Shown here piece by piece: positions 8,976 through 18,321 of a stretch of 64,000 nt of DNA (positions are counted from its first letter, which is position 1; every line of letters starts with the position of its first letter). The notes under the pieces are model-generated. The model was not told the origin of the DNA, ran no database searches, and saw only the letters and a program-made list of their open reading frames with translations. This DNA is from Streptomyces griseus subsp. griseus. Lineage in GTDB: Bacteria > Actinomycetota > Actinomycetes > Streptomycetales > Streptomycetaceae. The position numbers and the translations under genes are program-made. The stretch covers positions 4,836,001 to 4,900,000 of the forward strand of contig NZ_CP032543.1 of NCBI RefSeq assembly GCF_003610995.1, given 5' to 3'.

Positions 8976-9689
8976 CTATCCGTGCTGGTACGCCACCAGC
9001 GAGATGCCCACGTAGTGCGCCACGAACGCCGCCAGCGTCAGCGAGTGGAAGACCTCGTGGAAGCCGAACCAGCGCGGCGACGGGTTCGGCCGCTTGATGC
9101 CGTAGATCACGCCGCCCGCGCTGTAGAGCAGCCCGCCCACGATGACCAGCACCAGGACCGCGATGCCGCCCGTCCGCATGAAGTCGGGCAGGAAGAAGAC
9201 CGCCGCCCAGCCCATCGCGATGTAGCACGGCGTGTAGAGCCAGCGTGGGGCGCCGACCCAGAAGACCCGGAAGGCGATGCCCGCCGCCGCTGCCGCCCAG
9301 ACCGCCCAGAGCAGGGGCCGTCCGGTGGATTCGGGCAGGAGCAGCAGGGTCAGCGGGGTATAGGTCCCCGCGATGATCAGGAAGATGTTGGCGTGGTCCA
9401 GGCGGCGCAGCACCGCCTCCCCGCGCGGGCCCCAGGTGCCGCGGTGGTAGACCGCGCTCACGCCGAAGAGCAGGCAGGCGGTGGCGATGTAGATGGCGCA
9501 CGCGATCCGGCCGCGGGTGCTGTCCGTGAGGGCGATCAGGGTGATCCCGGCGATCAGCACCGCCGGGAACATGCCGGCGTGCAGCCAGCCGCGCATGCGG
9601 GGCTTGACGGGAACGGGGTCGAGTTCGACGGGGCCGGTCGTCGGCTCGGCAGGCCCTGGGATCGCGGCGGCAGCAGCGGCGTCAGTCAT
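8976..9689 (-). CDS. trhA: PAQR / hemolysin III family membrane protein
   Basis: 237 residues with seven hydrophobic segments after a ~35-residue cytoplasmic N-terminus. The family's putative metal-site motifs are present: S78 with YH81-82 (SAVYHRG), D98-H99 (RRLDHANIF) and the C-terminal FHEVFHSL cluster. Bacterial members have been linked to membrane-fluidity homeostasis; a hydrolase (ceramidase-like) activity is proposed for the superfamily. A perfect palindrome lies 11 bases upstream of the start, suggesting direct repressor control. Confidence 0.9.
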   Translation of the reverse strand: MTDAAAAAAIPGPAEPTTGPVELDPVPVKPRMRGWLHAGMFPAVLIAGITLIALTDSTRGRIACAIYIATACLLFGVSAVYHRGTWGPRGEAVLRRLDHANIFLIIAGTYTPLTLLLLPESTGRPLLWAVWAAAAAGIAFRVFWVGAPRWLYTPCYIAMGWAAVFFLPDFMRTGGIAVLVLVIVGGLLYSAGGVIYGIKRPNPSPRWFGFHEVFHSLTLAAFVAHYVGISLVAYQHG

Positions 9690-9699
9690 ATCCGCATGC

Positions 9700-9719
9700 T
9701 ACCTACGCAACCGTAGGTA
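9700..9719. promoter_or_regulatory. Palindromic operator at the trhA start
   Basis: TACCTACGcaacCGTAGGTA has perfect 8-bp arms around a 4-base spacer, immediately upstream of the hemolysin III ATG. Size and symmetry fit a TetR-type dimer site. Which regulator binds is unknown; no regulator gene is adjacent. Confidence 0.6.
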
Positions 9720-9898
9720 ACGAATATGAGTGGTGATGCTCACGTGTGAGGCCCCCTGGACATATGGGCGAAACGGTCGGATGATCAAATGAGTGCGGTC
9801 GGCACCGGATGAGCGCCAGGGGATCGAAGGGTACGAAGCATCCGGGTCGCAGCCCCCACGGGGCACCTGACAACACCCACCCTCATCAAGGAGCGATC

Positions 9899-11725
9899 GT
9901 GGCGCGCGACATCGCGGCTCCCCTCACTGTCCCCACCCACCACCAGGAGCTGGTCTCCTGGGTCGACGAGATCGCAGCCATCACCCTGCCCGACCGGGTG
10001 GTCTGGTGCGACGGCTCCGAGGCCGAGTACGAGCGCCTGTGCGGGGAGCTCGTCGCCAAGGGCACGTTCACCAAGCTGGACGAGATCAAGCGGCCGAACT
10101 CGTACTACGCCGCGTCCGACCCGAGCGATGTCGCCCGCGTCGAGGACCGTACGTTCATCTGCTCCAAGGAGGAGAAGGACGCGGGTCCGACCAACCACTG
10201 GAAGGACCCCGCCGAGATGCGGGAGGTCTTCACGGGCGGGAACGGTGTCTTCCGCGGGTCCATGCGCGGGCGCACCATGTACGTCGTGCCCTTCTGCATG
10301 GGGCCCGTCGGCTCGCCGCTCTCCGCGATCGGCGTGGAGATCACCGACTCCGCGTACGTCGCCGTCTCCATGCGCACCATGACCCGCATGGGTCAGGCGG
10401 TCCTGGACGAGCTGGGCACCGACGGCTTCTTCGTGAAGGCCGTCCACACGCTGGGAGCGCCGCTGGCCGAGGGCCAGGAGGACGTCCCGTGGCCCTGCAA
10501 CAGCACCAAGTACATCTCGCACTTCCCCGAGGACCGCGAGATCTGGTCGTACGGCTCCGGCTACGGCGGCAACGCCCTGCTGGGCAAGAAGTGTTACGCG
10601 CTCCGCATCGCCTCCGTGATGGCCCGCGACGAGGGCTGGCTCGCCGAGCACATGCTGATCCTCAAGCTCACGCCGCCGCGCGGTGAGTCGACCTACGTGG
10701 CGGCCGCGTTCCCGTCCGCCTGTGGCAAGACGAACCTCGCCATGCTGGAGCCGACCATCCCCGGCTGGACCGTGGAGACCATCGGCGACGACATCGCCTG
10801 GATGCGGTTCGGCGAGGACGGCCGGCTCTACGCGATCAACCCGGAGGCCGGCTTCTTCGGCGTCGCGCCGGGCACCGGCGAGCACACCAACGCCAACGCC
10901 ATGAAGACGATGTGGGGCAACTCCGTCTTCACCAACGTCGCGCTCACCGACGACGGTGACGTCTGGTGGGAGGGCATGACCGAGGAGGCGCCCGCGCACC
11001 TCACGGACTGGAAGGGCAACGACTGGACCCCCGCGTCCGGGACGCCCGCCGCCCACCCCAACGCCCGCTTCACCGTGCCCGCCGGGCAGTGCCCGATCAT
11101 CGCGCCGGAGTGGGAGGACCCCAAGGGTGTCCCGATCTCGGCCATCCTCTTCGGCGGCCGCCGCGCCTCGGCCGTGCCGCTGGTCACCGAGTCCTTCGAC
11201 TGGCAGCACGGCGTCTTCCTCGGAGCCAACGTCGCCTCCGAGAAGACGGCGGCGGCCGAGGGCAAGGTCGGCGAGCTGCGCCGCGACCCGTTCGCCATGC
11301 TGCCGTTCTGCGGCTACAACATGGGCGACTACATGAACCACTGGGTCAAGGTGGGTGCGGACAAGGCCGATCAGTCCAAGCTGCCGAAGATCTACTACGT
11401 GAACTGGTTCCGCAAGAACGAGGCGGGCACGTTCGTGTGGCCCGGCTTCGGCGAGAACAGCCGTGTCCTGAAGTGGATCGTGGAGCGCCTGGAGGGCAAG
11501 GGCGAGGGCGTCGAGACCCCGATCGGCATCCTGCCGGCCAAGGGAGCACTCGACACCGAGGGGCTGGACCTCTCCGAGTCCGACCTCGACTTCCTGCTCA
11601 CGGTCGACAAGGAGGTCTGGCGCGAGGAGGCCGCCCTGGTCCCCGAGCACCTGAACACCTTCGGCGACCACACGCCCAAGGAGCTGTGGGACGAGTACCG
11701 CGCGCTGGTGGAGCGGCTGGGCTGA
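9899..11725 (+). CDS. pckG: Phosphoenolpyruvate carboxykinase (GTP)
   Basis: 608 residues from GTG 9899, chosen because AAGGAG lies 5 bases upstream. It decarboxylates and phosphorylates oxaloacetate to PEP with GTP, the first committed step of gluconeogenesis, in the cytoplasm. The GTP-type P-loop with its reactive cysteine (FPSACGKTN, 271-279), the substrate loop ([12 protein letters not shown]), the metal/oxaloacetate region ([15 protein letters not shown]) and the guanine-binding region ([12 protein letters not shown]) are all present. The length is typical. It is monocistronic between the trhA operator region and a strong hairpin terminator. Confidence 0.97.
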   Translation: MARDIAAPLTVPTHHQELVSWVDEIAAITLPDRVVWCDGSEAEYERLCGELVAKGTFTKLDEIKRPNSYYAASDPSDVARVEDRTFICSKEEKDAGPTNHWKDPAEMREVFTGGNGVFRGSMRGRTMYVVPFCMGPVGSPLSAIGVEITDSAYVAVSMRTMTRMGQAVLDELGTDGFFVKAVHTLGAPLAEGQEDVPWPCNSTKYISHFPEDREIWSYGSGYGGNALLGKKCYALRIASVMARDEGWLAEHMLILKLTPPRGESTYVAAAFPSACGKTNLAMLEPTIPGWTVETIGDDIAWMRFGEDGRLYAINPEAGFFGVAPGTGEHTNANAMKTMWGNSVFTNVALTDDGDVWWEGMTEEAPAHLTDWKGNDWTPASGTPAAHPNARFTVPAGQCPIIAPEWEDPKGVPISAILFGGRRASAVPLVTESFDWQHGVFLGANVASEKTAAAEGKVGELRRDPFAMLPFCGYNMGDYMNHWVKVGADKADQSKLPKIYYVNWFRKNEAGTFVWPGFGENSRVLKWIVERLEGKGEGVETPIGILPAKGALDTEGLDLSESDLDFLLTVDKEVWREEAALVPEHLNTFGDHTPKELWDEYRALVERLG

Positions 11726-11870
11726 GCCCGTACGCCCGCTCGACCTGCCGAACTCCGCGGCTGGCTCCGTCGGCATCCGCCCTGACCTGGGGAATCGGCG
11801 ATCCGCCGCGGTACGGGGCCTGTCGTCACCGACAGCCCCGGGGCCGTCCCTGACCAAGGACAGCCCCTCC

Positions 11871-11902
11871 GGCCCCCGGAACCCCTCACGGTTCCGGGGG
11901 CC
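11871..11902. terminator. Strong hairpin terminator, convergent
   Basis: Perfect 13-bp arms GGCCCCCGGAACC (11871-11883) and GGTTCCGGGGGCC (11890-11902) with a 6-base loop, between pckG and the oppositely oriented gene at 11972. Confidence 0.8.
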
Positions 11903-11971
11903 GCCCTCGTTCTCGGGTGGGAGGCCGTGGCACCCGGTCCGTGCGCCGAGGCGGCACGCGGACCGGGGCCG

Positions 11972-12367
11972 TCAGTGGGCGCCGACCAGCTGTTCGGCGG
12001 GGGTGGAGGCGAGGGCCTCGGTGTGGGCGTCCATCCGCTGCGCGGAGAGGATGGCGGCGGTGGTGTCGGCGCGGGACGCGGCCACCACCAGTGCGCGGCC
12101 CGCCAGGGCGTGGGCGCGGCGGTGCAGGGACGCCGGGGCGGCGTCGGTCAGCGCGGCGTGCCGGGCGGGCGGGGCGCCGCGCAGGCGTGCCACCTGTTCG
12201 GCGATACGGTCGCCCGCCGGGCCGAGGCCGAGTTCGTCGGTGACCGCGAGGAGGGCGGCGAGATGCCCCGCGAGCTGGATGTCCAGCTCCTCCTCACGGC
12301 TGCGGTGCGGAAAGTCCGCTTCGTCGGCCGGGCTGTGGACCGATGGGGTGCGGATCGGCTCGTACAT
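11972..12367 (-). CDS. Conserved hypothetical protein next to pckG
   Basis: 131 residues, rich in alanine and predicted almost all helical (EEELDIQLAGHLAALLAVTDELG, AALTDAAPASLHRRAHALAGRAL). It has an Arg/His-containing acidic N-terminus and no signal peptide. I recognise no domain; it resembles small actinobacterial proteins found beside this locus. The helices suggest a four-helix bundle. The function is unknown. Confidence 0.6.
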   Translation of the reverse strand: MYEPIRTPSVHSPADEADFPHRSREEELDIQLAGHLAALLAVTDELGLGPAGDRIAEQVARLRGAPPARHAALTDAAPASLHRRAHALAGRALVVAASRADTTAAILSAQRMDAHTEALASTPAEQLVGAH

Positions 12368-12446
12368 GGATGGCCTCCCGGTGATGCTGGGTATCCATCC
12401 TACATTGGATTGAGTCTAAGTTTGTGCGCGATCCTGCCCCGGGGGT

Positions 12447-13658
12447 CTAGAGCTGCCCGTAGCCGTCCAGGAACGTGCCGATCCGGGTCATCGCGTCGGT
12501 CAGCTCCTCGGTCGCCGGCAGCGTCACGATGCGGAAGTGGTCGGGCTCCGGCCAGTTGAACCCCGTACCCTGCACGACCATGATCCTCTCGGCCCGCAAC
12601 AGGTCCAGGACCATCTGCCGGTCGTCCTTGATCTTGTAGACCTTGGGGTCCAGGCGCGGGAAGAGGTAGAGCGCCCCCTTCGGCTTCACGCAGGTCACCC
12701 CGGGGATCGAGGTCAGCAGGTCGTACGCCACGTCCCGCTGCTCCAGGATCCGGCCCCCCGGCAGCACCAGGTCGTCGATCGACTGCCGCCCGCCGAGCGC
12801 GGTGGCCACGGCGTGCTGGGAGGGCATGTTGGCGCAGAGCCGCATGTTGGCCAGGATCGTGAGCCCCTCGATGTACGAGGTGGCGTGCGCCTTCGGGCCG
12901 CAGACCGCCAGCCAGCCGGAGCGGAAGCCGGCCACCCGGTAGTTCTTGGAGAGGCCGTTGAAGGTCAGCACCATCAGGTCCGGGGCCAGCGCCGCGGTGG
13001 GGGTGTGGGTCGCGCCGTCGTACAGGATGCGGTCGTAGATCTCGTCGGAGCAGACGATCAGGTTGTGGCGCCGGGCGATCTCGGTGAGACCGCGCAGCAT
13101 CTCGTCGTCGTACACCGCGCCGGTCGGATTGTTCGGGTTGATGATCACCAGGGCCTTGGTGCGGTCGGTGATCTTCCGCTCGATGTCCGCGAGGTCCGGC
13201 ATCCAGTCGGCCTGCTCGTCGCACCGGTAGTGCACGGCCGTCCCGCCCGCCAGGGAGACCGAGGCCGTCCACAGGGGGTAGTCCGGAGCCGGTACGAGGA
13301 CCTCGTCGCCGTCGTCGAGGAGCGCCTGCATCGACATCTGGATCAGCTCGGAGACGCCGTTGCCCAGGTAGATGTCCTCGACGTCGAGGTCGATCCCCTT
13401 GGTCTGGTAGTGCTGCACCACCGCGCGCCGCGCCGAGAGCAGCCCCTTCGCGTCCCCGTAGCCGTGCGCGCCCGCGAGGTTGCGCAGGATGTCCTCGAGA
13501 ATCTCCGGCGGGCACTCGAACCCGAACGCGGCCGGGTTGCCCGTGTTGAGCTTGAGGATGCGCTGACCGGCCGCTTCGAGCCGCATCGCCTCCTCCAGCA
13601 CGGGGCCCCGGATCTCGTAACAGACATTGGCGAGCTTCGTGGACTGGGTGACCTGCAT
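12447..13658 (-). CDS. Pyridoxal-phosphate aminotransferase, AlaA type
   Basis: 403 residues starting at ATG 13658 (MQVTQSTKLANVCYEIRGPV); a longer upstream frame is low complexity and rejected. It is a class I/II fold-type I aminotransferase. Visible features are the PLP-binding INPNNPTGAVYD block, the YDRILYDG segment, the Schiff-base lysine in LSKNYRVAGFRSGW, and the carboxylate-binding arginine near the C-terminus (DHFRIVTLP). The closest type known to me is E. coli AlaA, which makes alanine from pyruvate and glutamate. It is probably transcribed alone; about 390 bases precede it. Confidence 0.92.
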   Translation of the reverse strand: MQVTQSTKLANVCYEIRGPVLEEAMRLEAAGQRILKLNTGNPAAFGFECPPEILEDILRNLAGAHGYGDAKGLLSARRAVVQHYQTKGIDLDVEDIYLGNGVSELIQMSMQALLDDGDEVLVPAPDYPLWTASVSLAGGTAVHYRCDEQADWMPDLADIERKITDRTKALVIINPNNPTGAVYDDEMLRGLTEIARRHNLIVCSDEIYDRILYDGATHTPTAALAPDLMVLTFNGLSKNYRVAGFRSGWLAVCGPKAHATSYIEGLTILANMRLCANMPSQHAVATALGGRQSIDDLVLPGGRILEQRDVAYDLLTSIPGVTCVKPKGALYLFPRLDPKVYKIKDDRQMVLDLLRAERIMVVQGTGFNWPEPDHFRIVTLPATEELTDAMTRIGTFLDGYGQL

Positions 13659-14048
13659 GTCCGCGAGCTTACGGCCGCGTTTCGCGCGGTGCGCGGAGAT
13701 TGCGCCGTCCTCGCGACCCCCCTTGCCCGCCCGCCCCGCGCTCCGGCTTCCATCGGCAAGGCCGCCCCGGGCCCGGACCGTGGGATCGGCCGGTCGGGGC
13801 GGCGTCGCGGCTTGGAATGGGGCGTGAGCCACCCGGCCGGGTGAGATGCGCCACGCGGGCGGAGCGGCGGAAACCCGTCGGGGCGCGGCGGGGTGCGTGG
13901 CGCCTTGGGGGCGCGCTGGGGGTGCGGCGGCCTCCGGTCGCGCCCGGGAGTGCGCGGGGCCTCCGGTGCCGGGGAGTGCGGCGGCCCGCGGCCCCACCCG
14001 GGAGTGCGGCGCGGGCGGGTCGCTGCGCCGGCGAGACACCTCGCCGGT
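13659..14048. other. 390-bp intergenic region, no gene seen
   Basis: Extremely GC-rich and low in complexity. All frames give Ala/Pro/Arg/Gly runs without domain content. It must contain the promoter of the aminotransferase gene. No clear terminator for the N-acetyltransferase upstream of it was found. Confidence 0.5.
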
Positions 14049-14864
14049 TCACCCCGGCAGCGCGGCGCCCTCCGGTACGCGGATGCCGAAGCCGTCCTCC
14101 AGCACCTGGACGACCTCGGCGGGGCCGGACAGCATCCGCTCCTTGATCGTGCCGTCCTCCGCCGTCTCGACCAGGTCCAGGCCGGCCAGCGACAGATGCG
14201 AGGCGTCGGGCAGGGCACGCTGCACGTACACCGCCTGAGCGAACGGCGAATGCGGGCTGGTGGCGACGTACCAGTTGATCATCTCGAAGTCCGGGCCCTC
14301 GAACGGCTCCGGCGTGAAGCTGTACTGCGCTTCCCAGCTGCCGCCCTTCTCCGCCTGCAACTCCCACATCTCCAGCGGCCCCTCGTGGGCCACCGTGACC
14401 AGCCGGTGATGGCGCGGCGCGTCGGACAGCTCGGCCCCCGCCACCATCTCGACCGGCTCCAGCAGCGCGCCGACGGTGCCGAACCCGACATCGGCCACGT
14501 ACGGGGTCGCCACGTCTGGCACGTCCACCCGCAGCAGTATGTGGCTGCGCGGCCGGACATCGCCCGGGGCGGCGCCGAGCAGCACCCGGGCGGCCAGCAG
14601 CGTGACGGTGAAGCCGAGTTGTCGCAGGGCGGTGGCGAAGAGGGTGTTCTGCTCGTAGCAGTAGCCGCCCCGCCCGCCGTGGACGAGCTTGGCCTCCAGG
14701 TCGGCCAGGTCCAGGGAGGGCGCCGAGCCGAGCACCGGGTCCAGGTTCTCGAACGGGATGCCCAGGGCGTGCGCGCGGTGCAGGGACCGCAGCACCTCCA
14801 CCGTGGGGCGGGGCTCCCCGGACCAGCCGATCCTGGCGAAATAGGCGTCGAGGTCGAGTGTCAT
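14049..14864 (-). CDS. Arylamine N-acetyltransferase
   Basis: 271 residues. It transfers acetyl from acetyl-CoA to arylamines, hydrazines or related amines through an acetyl-cysteine intermediate. The Cys-His-Asp triad is in place: Cys69 (GGRGGYCYEQN), His108 (RPRSHILL) and Asp125 (YVADVGFG). The N-terminal PFENLDPVLG motif is also typical. In actinomycetes homologues include detoxifying NATs and amide synthases of ansamycin pathways; no polyketide genes are nearby, so a xenobiotic or general role is more likely. Confidence 0.93.
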   Translation of the reverse strand: MTLDLDAYFARIGWSGEPRPTVEVLRSLHRAHALGIPFENLDPVLGSAPSLDLADLEAKLVHGGRGGYCYEQNTLFATALRQLGFTVTLLAARVLLGAAPGDVRPRSHILLRVDVPDVATPYVADVGFGTVGALLEPVEMVAGAELSDAPRHHRLVTVAHEGPLEMWELQAEKGGSWEAQYSFTPEPFEGPDFEMINWYVATSPHSPFAQAVYVQRALPDASHLSLAGLDLVETAEDGTIKERMLSGPAEVVQVLEDGFGIRVPEGAALPG

Positions 14865-15477
14865 ACCCCGACCGTACGCAGCCGGGGCCGGGGAGCGCCT
14901 CAGGCCGTGGTACCAGGCGGGGCGACCGCACGGACCGGGACCTGGGACCGAGCCCGTATGGGGGACGGGCGGGCGCTTCGGGGCCTGGCCCGGCGCGCCG
15001 GGCCATCGGACCCCGGCTTCCGCGCACTGCCCCGCCGGGCCCAGGCCCAGGCCCCGTCCCGGCGCGCCGGACCGTCAGATTCCGGTCGTCGCGCCCGCCG
15101 ACGTGGTCAGCAGGGCCGTGTCCACGCCCTGCTCCCGCGCCGCACGGAACGGCGCCGCCCCGGCCGCCACCACGGCCGGGCTGGTCGTGTCCTCGGCCGC
15201 AGGGGCGGCACCGAGCCCGGCGGTCGCCGGAGCCATCGCGGCGAACCGGTCGGCCACCAGCTCGCCGAAGTGCTTCTGGTCGGCCCCCGCGTTCTCCACC
15301 AGTGCGAACGCGTGCCGCCCGGGCCGCTGGGGGAGTGGGGGCGCGAGCACGTCTTCCCCGGGCGGGACGCCTTGGCCGGAAGTGACCCCTTGTGATGGCC
15401 TGACATCTGGGGAACCATGCGCATGTCAAAAGCCGGAAGATCTCCGGTCCTTGGCATCACTGGAGGGGACCCCCCAC
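14865..15477. other. 613-bp region without a secure gene
   Basis: It holds the promoter regions of the N-acetyltransferase (leftward) and of the protease (rightward; GGAGGGG about 9 bases before its ATG). A leftward 91-codon frame at 15075-15350 (HAFALVENAGADQKHFGELV, then Ala-rich sequence) is more protein-like than the surroundings and might be a gene remnant. It has no recognisable domain and no clear ribosome site, so I do not call it. Confidence 0.4.
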
Positions 15478-16335
15478 ATGAACAAGCCTCTCATCGGTGC
15501 GTTTCTTGCTGCCCTGCTCCTGGGCGCGGGCATCGCGCCCGCCGTCGCGGCCGAATCCGCACAGGTGCAGGAATCCGCCACCGAGACCGCTCCCGCCGCG
15601 AAGGCCGTGACCTTCGCCGGAACCGTCGCGCTCAGCAACTGTTCGGGCTCCGTGGTCCGTTCGCCCGACTCCGCCCCCACCGACCCCGCCCTCGTGCTCT
15701 CCAACGGGCACTGCCTGGAGACCGGCTTCCCGGGCCCCGGTCAGGTGCTCGTCGACCGCCCGTCCACGCGGACGTTCACGCTGCTCAACGCCTCGGGCAC
15801 CGGTGTCGGCACGCTGAAGGCGAGCAAGATCGCGTACGGCACGATGACTGACACCGACCTCTCGCTCTACGAACTCACCTCCACCTACCAGCAGATAGAG
15901 GACAGCTACGGCATCCAGGCGCTGGAGCTGGAGACCGCCCACCCGGTGGCGGGCTCCGCCATCACCGTCGCCTCGGGCTACTGGAAGCGCACCTACAGCT
16001 GCGACATCGACGGCTTCGTCCCCCAGCTCAAGGAGGGCCGATGGAGCTGGAAGGACTCCGTCCGCTACACCCCGGAGTGCCAGACCATCGGCGGTACGTC
16101 GGGTTCGCCGGTGATCGACGACGCCACCGGCAAGGTGGTCGCCGTCAACAACACCGGTAACGAGGACGGCCAGGAGTGCACGGACAACAACCCGTGCGAG
16201 GTCGACGAGAACGGCAACGTGACCGTCCGCGAGGGCATCAACTACGCCCAGCAGACGTACAACATGGTCCCGTGCATCGGCACCGGCAACAAGATCGACC
16301 TGGACCGGGAGGGCTGCGGGCTGCCCAAGCCGTAG
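15478..16335 (+). CDS. Secreted trypsin-like serine protease (S1 family)
   Basis: 285 residues. A Sec signal peptide (MNKPLIGAFLAALLLGAGIA) ends at about AVAA|ES (residue 24). The chymotrypsin-fold triad is visible: His78 in LSNGHCLE, Asp127 in DTDLSLYEL, and Ser208 in IGGTSGSP. Paired cysteines fit disulfides of an exported enzyme. A short propeptide-like Ala/Thr/Glu segment (25-42) follows the signal. Its substrate is not predictable. It is monocistronic, closed by a long hairpin. Confidence 0.9.
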   Translation: MNKPLIGAFLAALLLGAGIAPAVAAESAQVQESATETAPAAKAVTFAGTVALSNCSGSVVRSPDSAPTDPALVLSNGHCLETGFPGPGQVLVDRPSTRTFTLLNASGTGVGTLKASKIAYGTMTDTDLSLYELTSTYQQIEDSYGIQALELETAHPVAGSAITVASGYWKRTYSCDIDGFVPQLKEGRWSWKDSVRYTPECQTIGGTSGSPVIDDATGKVVAVNNTGNEDGQECTDNNPCEVDENGNVTVREGINYAQQTYNMVPCIGTGNKIDLDREGCGLPKP

Positions 16336-16356
16336 CTCCCCCGCCTGCCTCGCAGG

Positions 16357-16394
16357 CGCGCCGGGCGGTCCTGGCCCCAGGGCCGCCCGGCGCG
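16357..16394 (+). terminator. Long hairpin terminator after the protease
   Basis: Arms 16357-16374 and 16377-16394 are complementary over about 17 of 18 positions (CGCGCCGGGCGGTCCTGG and its partner). It lies between the protease and the convergent TetR gene. Confidence 0.75.
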
Positions 16395-16461
16395 GTCACG
16401 CGCTCCATGCGCCCTTCCGCGCCTCCCTCTGTGCGCTCCTCGGTGTGTCCCCCTGGGCCGC

Positions 16462-17325
16462 CTACGCGTCCCCTTGGGTCGGCTGCCCGTCGCCTTGGGC
16501 CGCCTGCCCGTCCCTTCGGGCCGCTGCCCTCGCCGCGTCGATCCCGTCCAGCAGGACCCCGAGCCCCACCCGGAAGGTCTCCCGCGCCTCCCGCTCCGGA
16601 TACGGCATGCCGTCGTCCGGGCCCATGGCCGCCGCCGGCTCCGGGGGCGCCCCGTCCCGCTCCAGCCCGATCACCGCCGGGAAGCGCTCCGCGAAGTCCG
16701 GGACCAGCTCCGTCAGGGCCGCCGAGCGTGCCGCCCACCACTCCTCGTCGGAGCTCCCGGTCGCCGTCGCGGCCCGCCGGGCGTCGGCCACCGTCCGCGC
16801 CGACCCCTGCACCAGCGGGAACAGCGTCCCCACCAGTCGCCGCACCGTCCGCGCCGCCAGCCCCGTCGCCCCGAGCAGCCGGACGAGCGTGTCCAGGTTC
16901 GCGTATTCGTGCGGGCCCAGCACCGGCCGCGCCTGCGAGACCTGGAGCACCCAGGGGTGGCGGACGTAGAACTCCAGGACCTCCCCGGCCCACGCGGTGA
17001 GCGGCACCCGCCAGTCGGCCGACTCCGGGTAGGCGGAAGGGAGTTCGGCGTGGACCGCGTCGTACATCAGGTCCAGCAGCTCGCTCTTGCCGGGTACGTG
17101 GGTGTAGAGCGCCATCGCGGTCCGGCCCAGCCGGTCCCCGACCGCCCGCATCGACAGGGCCGCCATGCCCTCTTCGTCCGCCACCGCGACGGCCGCCGCC
17201 ACGATGGCGTCCACGCTGAGCCGGGGCTTGGGCCCGGGGCCGCCGCGCGGCGGGGCTGCGGCCTCCGGGCGCCAGAGCAGGGAGAGGGAGCGGCGGGCGT
17301 CACCCTGCCCGGCGAAGACCACCAC
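16462..17325 (-). CDS. TetR/AcrR family transcriptional regulator
   Basis: 287 residues from GTG 17325. The N-terminal HTH is at about residues 35-82 (LSVDAIVAAAVAVADEEG, then LGRTAMALYTHVPGKSELLDLMYD). It is followed by a TetR_C-type helical ligand domain (WRVPLTAWAGEVLEFYVRHPW). A ~40-residue Arg/Gly/Pro-rich extension precedes the HTH, so the true start could be further in. It is divergent from a siderophore-reductase gene, with palindromes in between, so it most likely represses that gene and itself. The ligand is unknown. Confidence 0.9.
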   Translation of the reverse strand: MVVFAGQGDARRSLSLLWRPEAAAPPRGGPGPKPRLSVDAIVAAAVAVADEEGMAALSMRAVGDRLGRTAMALYTHVPGKSELLDLMYDAVHAELPSAYPESADWRVPLTAWAGEVLEFYVRHPWVLQVSQARPVLGPHEYANLDTLVRLLGATGLAARTVRRLVGTLFPLVQGSARTVADARRAATATGSSDEEWWAARSAALTELVPDFAERFPAVIGLERDGAPPEPAAAMGPDDGMPYPEREARETFRVGLGVLLDGIDAARAAARRDGQAAQGDGQPTQGDA

Positions 17326-17334
17326 TTGCGACTC

Positions 17335-17382
17335 CTTACGCCATAAAGTAACTTCGGTCGGGTAATTCTTTACGACGTAAAG
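17335..17382. promoter_or_regulatory. TetR operator pair between divergent genes
   Basis: CTTTACGACGTAAAG (17368-17382) is a perfect 15-bp palindrome. CTTACGCCATAAAG (17335-17348) is an imperfect second copy 19 bases away. Together they cover the likely promoters of the tetR gene and the flavin reductase gene. Confidence 0.65.
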
Positions 17383-17416
17383 ATATCAGCGGTCTCGACG
17401 GAGAGGGGTCCGGCTC

Positions 17417-18271
17417 ATGAGTCAGGCCATGCCGGTCAGCCATGTGCGGGTCACGGGGGCCGAGCGGATCACCCCGCGCACGGCCAGGGTCACCTTCACC
17501 GGGGACGCGCTGCCCCGCCTCATGGAGGACCGCCCCGACCAGCAGCTGAAGCTCTGCCTGCCGCGCGAGGGGCGGAGCGTGGCGGAGGGGCTGCTGCCGG
17601 AGCCGGGCGCCGAGGACCCGTACGGCATGCGCTGGTACGAGGCGTTCCTCGCGATCCCGGAGGCTCGGCGGCCCTGGATGCGCAGCTTCACCGTCCGCTC
17701 CTACGACCGCCGACGCAACGCGATGGCCGTGGACTTCGTGCTCCACGGCGACAGCGGGCCAGCCTCGCGCTGGGGTGCGGACGCCCGCCCCGGTGACGTG
17801 CTCGGCATGGTCGGCCCGTCGTCCCGGTACGCCCGCCCGCTGCCGGAGGCGGAGCGGATGCTGCTCGCCGGGGACGAGACCGCGCTCCCGGCCATCGCCA
17901 CGGTGCTGGAGGCGCTGCCGGCCACGACCGGGGCGCTCGTGTACGCCGAGGTGGCCGACGCCGGGGAGGAGCTGGAGCTGCCGGCTGCCGCCGGAGGGGC
18001 CGAGGTGCGCTGGGTGCACCGGGGCCGGGGCGGCTCGCTCCCGGAGGCGGTACGGGGTGCCGGGGCGGACCTCGACGGGGTGGACGCGGCCTGGGTGGCG
18101 GGCGAGGCGTCGGCGGTGCGGGCGCTGCGTCGTCACCTGGTGGGGGAGTGCCGACTGCCCAGGTCCGCCGTGGAGTTCAGCGGCTACTGGCGGCGCGCGC
18201 TCACCCAGGACGACGCTCCCACCGAGGAGGATCTGGCCTGGGCGGCGGAGCGGGCCGCCGACGCCTCGTAA
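17417..18271 (+). CDS. Siderophore-interacting protein (ferric-siderophore reductase)
   Basis: 284 residues, ferredoxin-reductase-like fold. The FAD-binding beta-barrel carries RSFTVRSYDRRRNAMAVDFVLHG, matching the family's R-x-Y-T/S-x-R pattern. GDVLGMVGPSS and the C-terminal NAD(P)H-binding domain (MLLAGDETALPAIATVLEAL, AWVAGEASAVRALRRHL) follow. It reduces Fe(III)-siderophores in the cytoplasm to release iron. It is divergent from a TetR regulator rather than behind a DmdR1 box, so control by a ligand other than iron is possible. Confidence 0.9.
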   Translation: MSQAMPVSHVRVTGAERITPRTARVTFTGDALPRLMEDRPDQQLKLCLPREGRSVAEGLLPEPGAEDPYGMRWYEAFLAIPEARRPWMRSFTVRSYDRRRNAMAVDFVLHGDSGPASRWGADARPGDVLGMVGPSSRYARPLPEAERMLLAGDETALPAIATVLEALPATTGALVYAEVADAGEELELPAAAGGAEVRWVHRGRGGSLPEAVRGAGADLDGVDAAWVAGEASAVRALRRHLVGECRLPRSAVEFSGYWRRALTQDDAPTEEDLAWAAERAADAS

Positions 18272-18321
18272 CGGTGCGCAGGACGCGCGGGGTAACGGTG
18301 CGCGCAGTGTGCTGAGGTTGC

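Noticed and set aside
9785..11857. A 690-codon open frame antisense to pckG
   Set aside because: It mirrors the pckG frame, has no domain content and no start context; third-position GC explains the lack of stops.
12447..14039. Long N-terminal extension of the aminotransferase
   Set aside because: The extra ~127 residues are low-complexity Ala/Pro/Arg; the family starts at MQVTQSTKLANVCYEIRGP (13658).
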